Positions 8,454 to 14,728 of a stretch of 48,826 nucleotides of DNA are shown here, one piece after another. Each line of letters starts with the position of its first letter. Position 1 is the stretch's first letter. The stretch is from an uncultured Alphaproteobacteria bacterium (GTDB taxonomy: Bacteria > Pseudomonadota > Alphaproteobacteria > Puniceispirillales > Marisalimonadaceae), in the NCBI GenBank assembly GCA_937142855.1, contig CAKZQZ010000002.1, positions 1 to 48,826 on the forward strand, read 5' to 3'. Position numbers and translations under genes: made by a program. Under the pieces are notes generated by a model, which was given only the letters and a program-made list of their open reading frames with translations, did no database searches and was not told the DNA's origin.

Positions 8454-9199
8454 TATTCTTCTCCAACTAAATAACTATGATCATGATTATGATCATGGCT
8501 ATGCTGATAAATAGACATCATATTAGCCATATCTTTTCCAAACATGGAAAGAAATTCTGGATCTTTTGCAATTTGTTGGGGCGCACCTGAACAACAAATA
8601 TGTTTATAAAGACATAGAACTTTCTTTGTAGAAACCATTACCAAATGTAAATCATGAGAAATCATTAAAATACTAATATCTCTCTTAGAATAAATTTCTT
8701 GAATAAGTTTATAAAAATTTAATTGCCCAGAAATATCTAAATTCTGCGCAGGTTCATCTAAAATAAGTAAATCAGGGTTATTTAAAAGACTTCTAGCAAG
8801 CAAGACCCTTTGCATTTCTCCACCTGACAAAACTGATAGTTGCTTATTAACTATTTCGCCTAAATTCACTTCGGTAATTACTTTATGAAGAGAGACGTCA
8901 TCATATTTCTTTTTAACCGTTATAAAACCTTTTACTGTCATTGGCATCGTGTTAATGACATTTATACTTTGCGGCATATAACCTATTTTTAATTTCTCTT
9001 TCCTCTCAATCATACCTGAGGTTGGTTTATAAAACCCCATTAAACATTTTAAGAGCATAGTCTTGCCTGCACCATTGGGTCCAATTATGGTAATAAAGTC
9101 TTTTTTATTAATTTGTATATCAATATTCTCTAATATAGATTTCTGATTTTTTAAAACGCTGACGTTTTTAGCAGAAATCAGAGCATTAGTTAATTTCAT
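8453..9199 (-). CDS. znuC: Zinc ABC transporter ATPase ZnuC
   Basis: This 248-residue ATPase of the ZnuABC importer has Walker A GPNGAGKT (40-47), signature LSGGEMQ (124-130), Walker B LLILDEP (144-150) and the switch His in ISHDLHLVM. A short histidine-rich tail (HSHDHNHDH, 233-241) is typical of zinc-transport proteins and may buffer or sense cytoplasmic zinc. Its ATG overlaps the zur stop codon as ATGA (9196-9199). Its own stop overlaps the proposed znuB start. The order zur-znuC-znuB with divergent znuA is the classical proteobacterial zinc locus. Confidence 0.93.
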   Translation of the reverse strand: MKLTNALISAKNVSVLKNQKSILENIDIQINKKDFITIIGPNGAGKTMLLKCLMGFYKPTSGMIERKEKLKIGYMPQSINVINTMPMTVKGFITVKKKYDDVSLHKVITEVNLGEIVNKQLSVLSGGEMQRVLLARSLLNNPDLLILDEPAQNLDISGQLNFYKLIQEIYSKRDISILMISHDLHLVMVSTKKVLCLYKHICCSGAPQQIAKDPEFLSMFGKDMANMMSIYQHSHDHNHDHSYLVGEE

Positions 9200-9660
9200 T
9201 TTTGACTACAATCCAGACAATGTCCTTCAATTTCTAATGTAGTATTACTTATAACAAATTTATTATGTACAGCTGTTTTAGAAATCCTATCTTTTAAACT
9301 ATCATCGCAGCATTCTTGATAAAGATTACATTTTTTACATATTAGAAAATAACATTCTTCATGAGTTTTGGGATGGAAACATCCTACAAAAGAATTTATA
9401 GAATTCAATTTATGCACAAACCCATTTTCAATTAAAAAATCAATAGCTCTATAAACTGTAGGAGGATGAGAAGGCTTGTTGGTTATATTTCTTATTTCAT
9501 CAAGTATTTCGTAGGCTTTTATAGGTTTATTATTTTTTATAATTATTTCAAATACTTGCCTACGAATATCAGTAAACCCTAGGTTATTAGATCTACAAAT
9601 TTCATCAACTCTACTAATTGAAGCATTTAACTCGGTTATGGACTTTTCTTTTTTTATCAT
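9196..9660 (-). CDS. zur: Fur-family zinc uptake regulator Zur
   Basis: This 154-residue Fur-family repressor has an N-terminal winged helix (about 30-90, with TDIRRQVFEII and HPPTVYRAIDFL) and a C-terminal dimerisation and metal domain. The structural zinc site is formed by C108-x2-C111 and C148-x2-C151, and H/E/C residues in HPKTHEEC supply the sensory site. The pattern, together with linkage to znuC, znuB and divergent znuA, makes Zur the clear choice over Fur or PerR. With zinc bound it should repress both divergent transcripts through the dyads at 9696-9722, which would also make it autoregulated. Confidence 0.92.
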   Translation of the reverse strand: MIKKEKSITELNASISRVDEICRSNNLGFTDIRRQVFEIIIKNNKPIKAYEILDEIRNITNKPSHPPTVYRAIDFLIENGFVHKLNSINSFVGCFHPKTHEECYFLICKKCNLYQECCDDSLKDRISKTAVHNKFVISNTTLEIEGHCLDCSQK

Positions 9661-9682
9661 AATTTAACTTACAATAATAAGG

Positions 9683-9710
9683 TTGACATTGAAACAACAT
9701 AATATATGTT
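9683..9710 (+). promoter_or_regulatory. Probable sigma-70 promoter of znuA
   Basis: TTGACA (9683-9688) and TATGTT (9705-9710) are spaced by 16 bases. The ATG of znuA lies 38 bases beyond the -10 box. The -10 box is one arm of the left Zur-like dyad and abuts the right one, so repressor binding would block polymerase. Confidence 0.6.
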
Positions 9711-9722
9711 ATGTTATAACAT
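9696..9722. promoter_or_regulatory. Candidate double Zur operator
   Basis: Two abutting dyads are seen. The left is AACATA-ATA-TATGTT (9696-9710). The right is the perfect 12-bp palindrome ATGTTATAACAT (9711-9722), flanked by further TG/CA symmetry. ATGTTATAACAT resembles the core of alphaproteobacterial Zur boxes as I know them. They sit exactly between zur and znuA and overlap the promoter elements on both strands. Confidence 0.75.
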
Positions 9723-9727
9723 TGCAA
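9699..9727 (-). promoter_or_regulatory. Probable sigma-70 promoter of zur-znuCB
   Basis: On the minus strand, TTGCAA (9722-9727) and TATTAT (9699-9704) are spaced by exactly 17 bases. The palindrome ATGTTATAACAT occupies the spacer, so the same repressor would silence the leftward operon. Confidence 0.55.
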
Positions 9728-9747
9728 ATATAAATTAAGGATAGATT

Positions 9748-10746
9748 ATGTTAAAACTTTTGACCATTTTTTCTTTCATGATTTGTTTCAGTTTCAATTT
9801 AATTGCTTCTGAAACCAAAGGTGTTGTTACAACTATTCAACCAATAAATTCTTTAGTAAGTGCTGTTATTGGAAATACTGGCAAAACAATTTCATTAATA
9901 CCAGCTGAAGTATCACCCCACGAATATAAATTAAAACCTTCTGATACAAAAAAATTACAAAATGCAAACATCATATTTTTTGTCTCAGATCACCTTGAGT
10001 CAAGTGTAACTAAGGTATTTAAAAACCTTCCTAAAAACATAAAAATAATAAATTTAATGGAAGAGGCTGGAATTAAACATTTAGCAATAAGAGATAGTGA
10101 GGCATGGGAACGTCATGACCACTATCATGGACATGGTGATGACGATGATCACGATGAACATACTAGGAAACATGATGATCACGACCAAGACAAACATTCA
10201 AAAAAACATGATGATCATGATGATCACGAAAAAGAAGATGACGTTCACATTTGGTTAAGTCCAGATAACGCTGTGAAAATTATTAAAAAGATAAATAAAG
10301 AAATGAGTTTATTTTTTCCAGAAAATGCCAAAACATATAATCAAAATGCTAATCAAATGATTAAGAAAATTAATCAATTGAAAGTTGAATTAAAAAAAGA
10401 ACTGTTAGGTATTAAAGATAAACCTTATATAGTATTCCATGATGCATATCAGTATTTTGAAACTAGCTTCAATTTAAATGCTGTTGGCTCTGTTGCCTTA
10501 GAAGGAGATATAGCTTCTTCACCAAAGCAAATATCTTTTATAAAAGATAAAATTGTTAAATTAAAAGCTTCATGTATTTTTCAAGAACCTCAGTTTGATA
10601 GTAGATTAGTACAAATTGTCGTTGAAGGTACTAATGCACAAATAGGTATACTAGACCCTCTTGGTGTAAATATAAAAAGTGGAGAAAATTTTTATTTACA
10701 ATTACTAAAAAACATGGCTAAAAGCCTGAAAGATTGTTTAGGGTAA
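9748..10746 (+). CDS. znuA: Periplasmic zinc-binding protein ZnuA
   Basis: This 332-residue solute-binding protein has a signal peptide (cleavage likely near residue 21, in LIASETKG). The zinc ligands expected in the family are H58 in SPHEY, H167 in DVHIWLS, H231 in FHDAY and D303 in ILDPLG. Between the first two lies a long acidic and histidine-rich loop, about residues 122-165, made of repeated HDDHD-type units; such loops capture periplasmic zinc. It is divergent from zur-znuCB and preceded by the Zur-like dyads. It is followed after nine bases by an extra ABC-type module, an unusual extension of the locus. Confidence 0.93.
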   Translation: MLKLLTIFSFMICFSFNLIASETKGVVTTIQPINSLVSAVIGNTGKTISLIPAEVSPHEYKLKPSDTKKLQNANIIFFVSDHLESSVTKVFKNLPKNIKIINLMEEAGIKHLAIRDSEAWERHDHYHGHGDDDDHDEHTRKHDDHDQDKHSKKHDDHDDHEKEDDVHIWLSPDNAVKIIKKINKEMSLFFPENAKTYNQNANQMIKKINQLKVELKKELLGIKDKPYIVFHDAYQYFETSFNLNAVGSVALEGDIASSPKQISFIKDKIVKLKASCIFQEPQFDSRLVQIVVEGTNAQIGILDPLGVNIKSGENFYLQLLKNMAKSLKDCLG

Positions 10747-10755
10747 TGTTTATAA

Positions 10756-11397
10756 ATGTTTATTTGTGAAGATGTATCATTCGATATTGACGGACAAAAA
10801 TTATTTTCAAATATAAATTTCAATCTTAAACCTCAGAAGGACCTTTTAATAACTGGTCCTTCTGGAATTGGTAAAACAACCTTACTTAGTATTTTATGCG
10901 GTATTCAAAAGCCAACCACTGGTAAAATAACTTATAATAGTATTGACCTTTATAATTTACCTGAAAACAAAATAGATGAATTTAGAGGTAAAAATCTTGG
11001 TGTCGTTTTTCAAAATTTCAATTTAATCAATACATTCACTGTTAAACAAAACTTAGAAATTGCTGTAAGTGCTATCAATACAAGAAAATCAATTCCATTG
11101 TTTAACCTTTTGGATAAAGTTGGACTAGCAAACAAATCGCATATAAAAGTTGCAAATTTAAGCATCGGTGAAAAACAAAGACTTGCGGTGGCGCGTGCAT
11201 TTGTTGGCGATCCCAAATGGGTTTTTTGTGATGAACCAACTTCTTCATTAGACGATAAAAATGCCCATATTATTGCCAATTTAATAAAAGAAGAAAGCTT
11301 ACGTTGTAAAGCTTCACTGGTACTAATAACACATGATAGTCGTATTCAATCTTTAATAAAATTCTCTAAAATTATTAGATTAGGAGAACAGTTATAA
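10756..11397 (+). CDS. LolD/MacB-type ABC ATPase in the zinc operon (ZrgB-like)
   Basis: This 213-residue ATPase has Walker A GPSGIGKT (34-41), signature LSIGEKQR (135-142) and Walker B WVFCDEP (155-161), followed by TSSLDD. The layout is that of LolD/MacB/FtsE-type ATPases, which partner with FtsX-like membrane proteins and drive mechanotransmission instead of classical import. It starts nine bases after znuA. In Vibrio cholerae, as I recall, a Zur-regulated zrg operon pairs such an ATPase with an FtsX-like permease and a DUF3299 protein, the same set as here. A role in zinc acquisition or zinc-starvation physiology is therefore likely, but the mechanism is not established by this sequence. 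Confidence 0.82.
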   Translation: MFICEDVSFDIDGQKLFSNINFNLKPQKDLLITGPSGIGKTTLLSILCGIQKPTTGKITYNSIDLYNLPENKIDEFRGKNLGVVFQNFNLINTFTVKQNLEIAVSAINTRKSIPLFNLLDKVGLANKSHIKVANLSIGEKQRLAVARAFVGDPKWVFCDEPTSSLDDKNAHIIANLIKEESLRCKASLVLITHDSRIQSLIKFSKIIRLGEQL

Positions 11398-12566
11398 ATA
11401 TTTTTTATATATCTATTTTGTATCTAAAATCTAAACCCTTAAACTTTATGCTAAGTGTATTTCTTATGGTTGTAGGAATTACAATTATAACTGTGTCTAT
11501 ACTAGTAAATCAGGTTACCAAAAACACTTTCAGTAAAAATAATCCAGGTTTAGATGCTGTTGTTGGTGCTAAAGGAAGCCCTCTTCAATTGATATTATCT
11601 TCTATTCATCATATTGATATTCCTACAGGGAATATAAGCTACCAAAATGCAAAAAAAATTATTAAACACCCAGCCATTAAAAGTGCAACACCAATATCGT
11701 TGGGTGATAATTTCCAAAATTTTAGAATAGTTGGAACTAACAAAAATTTTTTAAAATTATATAAAGCAAATCTAATATCAGGTACTGCCTGGTCAGAACC
11801 AATGCAAGCTGTAATTGGATATAATGTGTCTAAAATCACAAAATTAAAAATTAACAAGTTTTTTGTTGGCTCACATGGCTTGATTGATACTGGGGATGTT
11901 CATGTAGAGCAACCTTATAAAGTTGTTGGTGTTTTAAAAAAAACTGGAACCATATTAGATAATTTAATTTTAACAAGTTTAGATAGTGTCTGGAACTTAC
12001 ACTCTGATACAAATAAAAATAAATTAGAGATTACTTCATTGTTATTAAAATACAAGAATAAGACTTCATCTTTCTCTTTTCCTCGCTTAATTAACAAAGG
12101 TACAAACATGCAAGCTGCCAGTCCTAGTTTTGAAATTTCAAAACTACTTAAACTTACTGGTAATGCTCATAGAATTGTTGATTACTTCAGTTTACTAATA
12201 ATAATATTATCTTTCTTAGGAATCTTGATCACTTTGTTAAATAATATAAATGAACGGAAATATGACTTAGCAGTTTTAAGAACACTTGGATTTTCAAGAT
12301 GGAAGTTATTTTCTATAATTTTATCAGAAGGAATGATTATTTCTATTTTAGGTAGTACTATTGGTATAATATGTGGATACATAATATATGAAAGTATGTA
12401 CTATTTTTCTATTGTAGGTAGAAGCATAGAATTTGGGGAGTTGAATTTTCTAAATGACTTATTTTTAATTTGGATAATTGTAAACATAATTGCCTTTATA
12501 ACGTGCCTAGTTCCATGCATAAAAGTTTACAAGCAAAATATAAGATCTACTTTATTAAATAGTTAA
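11394..12566 (+). CDS. FtsX/MacB-type permease in the zinc operon, probable AUA start
   Basis: This is a four-helix MacB/FtsX-type permease: one N-terminal helix, an extracytoplasmic domain (about 45-260) and three C-terminal helices separated by NERKYDLAVLRTLGFSR, the family's coupling segment. The in-frame UUG at 11418 would start the protein inside the conserved N-terminus. The frame upstream encodes NIFYISILYLKSKPLN, the expected beginning. AUA at 11394-11396 gives 390 residues, lies six bases after AGGAGA, and overlaps the upstream stop as ATAA, the mirror of a normal ATGA junction. It acts with the preceding ATPase. Function as a transporter or mechanotransmission complex of the Zur regulon is inferred from context. 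Confidence 0.8.
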   Translation: MNIFYISILYLKSKPLNFMLSVFLMVVGITIITVSILVNQVTKNTFSKNNPGLDAVVGAKGSPLQLILSSIHHIDIPTGNISYQNAKKIIKHPAIKSATPISLGDNFQNFRIVGTNKNFLKLYKANLISGTAWSEPMQAVIGYNVSKITKLKINKFFVGSHGLIDTGDVHVEQPYKVVGVLKKTGTILDNLILTSLDSVWNLHSDTNKNKLEITSLLLKYKNKTSSFSFPRLINKGTNMQAASPSFEISKLLKLTGNAHRIVDYFSLLIIILSFLGILITLLNNINERKYDLAVLRTLGFSRWKLFSIILSEGMIISILGSTIGIICGYIIYESMYYFSIVGRSIEFGELNFLNDLFLIWIIVNIIAFITCLVPCIKVYKQNIRSTLLNS

Positions 12567-12579
12567 AATTTATATATTT

Positions 12580-13128
12580 ATGAAGTGGATTTTATTGAAG
12601 GAAAATTTTTTGAATTTGAAGTTTCTATTTATAATTTTTATTACTTTTATTTGTTATAAAGCATTTGGATTTGAAAAATTTAATCTTAATGATATTGACC
12701 CTAATGAAAATATTATTGTCGGAGATATGTTTGAGCCACTGAAAGTTACAGGGGACGCTTTGCCATGGCAATTATTTGGCAAGACAAAGGAAGTGGAAGA
12801 TTGTACTATTGATAAAGATGGTTTTGATTACTGTCTAATCAAACCAATTTATGACGATAAAATTAAAAAATATAATGGGGAAACTGTTACTATAATGGGA
12901 TACATGTTTCCATTAGAAGAATCTGAAAAACAAAGAAAATTTTTAATAGGCCCGTACCCTTTAAGTTGTCCGTTTCACTATCATGTCGGGCCTTCTCAGG
13001 TAATTGAGATAAAATCAAATAATCCAATTAATTTTTCTTTTGATCCAATTACCATCAAGGGCAAACTCAAAATAGAATTTAATGAGGAGACAGGTTCATT
13101 CTTTTACCTTGAAACTATTAAGTCTTAA
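12580..13128 (+). CDS. Exported DUF3299-like protein of the zinc operon
   Basis: This 182-residue protein has an N-terminal membrane or signal segment (about residues 13-31). The rest is extracytoplasmic. It contains VTIMGYMFPLEES followed by FLIGPYPLSCPFHYHVGPSQ, which matches the DUF3299 pattern of a short conserved strand and a Cys/His-containing loop that could bind metal. Two further cysteines (DCTI and DYCL) precede this. It is the last gene of the rightward znuA operon, 13 bases after the FtsX-like gene, and converges on a thiolase-like gene. DUF3299 proteins accompany FtsX-type ABC modules in zinc-regulated operons. The biochemical role is unknown. Confidence 0.68.
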   Translation: MKWILLKENFLNLKFLFIIFITFICYKAFGFEKFNLNDIDPNENIIVGDMFEPLKVTGDALPWQLFGKTKEVEDCTIDKDGFDYCLIKPIYDDKIKKYNGETVTIMGYMFPLEESEKQRKFLIGPYPLSCPFHYHVGPSQVIEIKSNNPINFSFDPITIKGKLKIEFNEETGSFFYLETIKS

Positions 13129-13129
13129 T

Positions 13130-14320
13130 TTATAAAGTATCAGAAACACCCCATATATTCGTTACCTGGCTTGATAAAACACCACCATTCCCATGAGCAA
13201 CAGATAATTTAGCATTATCAATCCATCCTCCATCAAGTCTTTGACCAACATTGTCTCCTGAAGCATTTCTGAGTTGCCTTAAAGCTTCAAGTGTTACAAA
13301 AAGACCGTACATTCCTGGATGCACGCATGATAAACCACCTCCATTTGTATTAACTTTTAAACTTCCACTTGGGCCAATATTATTATTTTTTATAAGTTCA
13401 GCAGCTTCCCCCTTTTTACAAAAACCTAAATCTTCTAAAAATAATAAGGTATTAATAGTAAAGGCATCATAAAGTTGGATCGTATCCATATCTTCTGGGG
13501 TATATCCAGACATTTCGAACGCTCTTATACCACTTTCAATAGCTGAAGTTCTTACTAAATCTGGCATTTCAGAAATCATTCGATGGTGATGTTCCATTGC
13601 CGCACCCAGAAGGTATATAGGATTTTTTTTAGTGTCTTTTGCCCTATCTGATCTAGTCATCACAATAGCAGCACCCCCATCTGTTACTAGACAACAATCT
13701 AATTTTCCAAGAGGATCAACAATGGGCCTGGCCGACAAAACGTCGTTTACGTTTAATGGACCATCATGATGTGTATAAGCCCTAGGATTTAATAAAGCCC
13801 AATCTCTTGCAGCAATCGCTACATTTGCAAGATCCTCCCGTGACGCTCCGAATTCATACATATATCTTTTAGCAGCTAAAGCATAAGCTGAAACTGGCAT
13901 TCTGGGTTGATACTGAGCCTCATAGGGCATGGCTTCTGAAATTGTTTTAAAACCACCAATACTTTTTTGATTTGAACCGTACGCAACAACAGCTACATTT
14001 ATCAAACCTGCATCAAGAGCCATGGCAGCTGTTAGAATATGAGATAAAAAACTTGATCCCCCTATTTGCGACCCATCTGCAAATTTTGGTTTTACGCCCA
14101 AATACTCTGATAATGACATTGCAGCCATAGAATGAAAAGCAGTCGCAGCAAAAACTCCATCAACTTCTTTTAATTTAATTCCTGCGTCGTCTAAAGCATC
14201 ATGTACAGCGGTTGCCATTATTTCCATAGCACTCCAACCTGATGCTAAACCACATCCACTCTCTGCTAAACCTACAACTGCAGTTTTACCTCTTAATTTA
14301 TTTATATCATTTTGATCCAT
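13130..14320 (-). CDS. Thiolase-superfamily protein lacking the nucleophilic Cys (Ltp/SCP2 type)
   Basis: This 396-residue protein has the thiolase fold of the lipid-transfer-protein branch. Conserved parts are GGSSFLSHILTAA (87-99), VTDGGAAIVM (213-221), HPGMYG (334-339) and HGNGG (376-380). The position that carries the nucleophilic cysteine in true thiolases is occupied by serine in GGSSF, as in Ltp-type proteins that act as retro-aldolases. A DUF35 protein is encoded 11 bases upstream. Ltp2 with the DUF35 part of ChsH2 is the known precedent, in steroid side-chain cleavage. It lies in an operon with an NDP-forming acyl-CoA synthetase. It could be a thiolase-like aldolase or ketoacyl-CoA lyase; the substrate is unknown. 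Confidence 0.82.
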   Translation of the reverse strand: MDQNDINKLRGKTAVVGLAESGCGLASGWSAMEIMATAVHDALDDAGIKLKEVDGVFAATAFHSMAAMSLSEYLGVKPKFADGSQIGGSSFLSHILTAAMALDAGLINVAVVAYGSNQKSIGGFKTISEAMPYEAQYQPRMPVSAYALAAKRYMYEFGASREDLANVAIAARDWALLNPRAYTHHDGPLNVNDVLSARPIVDPLGKLDCCLVTDGGAAIVMTRSDRAKDTKKNPIYLLGAAMEHHHRMISEMPDLVRTSAIESGIRAFEMSGYTPEDMDTIQLYDAFTINTLLFLEDLGFCKKGEAAELIKNNNIGPSGSLKVNTNGGGLSCVHPGMYGLFVTLEALRQLRNASGDNVGQRLDGGWIDNAKLSVAHGNGGVLSSQVTNIWGVSDTL

Positions 14321-14331
14321 TAATTTTATCC

Positions 14332-14715
14332 TTATACAATATCAAAAATTACTGCTGGTTCTCCATTTAATGAAGAAATTCTAGCTTTAACTTTTTGACC
14401 AATTTCAACTTTATCTGGATCTACACCCTCAACTCTTGCCATCATCCTTGGACCTTCTTCTAAAGTAATCAATGATAAGTTAAAGTCTCCACCCTTTTCA
14501 GGTAATCGTCTATTACAAGAAGAACTATATACTACTCCATTTCCAGAGGCTTCAACCCACTCTAAATCACGCTCACCACTGCCTGGGAACGCCACACGAG
14601 GATGAAAGAAAAATTGATTAAGACTCTTACATCTTTGGATCATAAATTTTCCATCTGATAAAAAATCCTTAAATTGCTGTTCTGGTCCTACCAAACCTTT
14701 TAAATTTTCTGGCAT
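14332..14715 (-). CDS. DUF35 OB-fold acyl-CoA-associated protein, degenerate zinc ribbon
   Basis: This 127-residue protein is a partner of Ltp-type thiolases. The N-terminal rubredoxin-like zinc ribbon (about 25-50) is followed by an OB fold with DLEWVEASGNGVVYS and a C-terminal strand EPAVIFDIV. Zinc ribbons of this family carry four cysteines as two CxxC knuckles; here only the first remains (QRCKSL), and the second knuckle reads AFPGSG. Zinc binding in the normal way therefore looks lost. The ATG has a GGAG ribosome site three to eight bases upstream. Position between the acyl-CoA synthetase and the thiolase-like gene supports a complex with the latter. Confidence 0.83.
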   Translation of the reverse strand: MPENLKGLVGPEQQFKDFLSDGKFMIQRCKSLNQFFFHPRVAFPGSGERDLEWVEASGNGVVYSSSCNRRLPEKGGDFNLSLITLEEGPRMMARVEGVDPDKVEIGQKVKARISSLNGEPAVIFDIV

Positions 14716-14728
14716 TTTGTCTCCTGTC

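Noticed and set aside
10130-10240. Short repeats in the znuA His-rich region considered as a nucleotide repeat element
   Set aside because: They encode the HDDHD-rich loop typical of ZnuA, so the repetition is explained at protein level.
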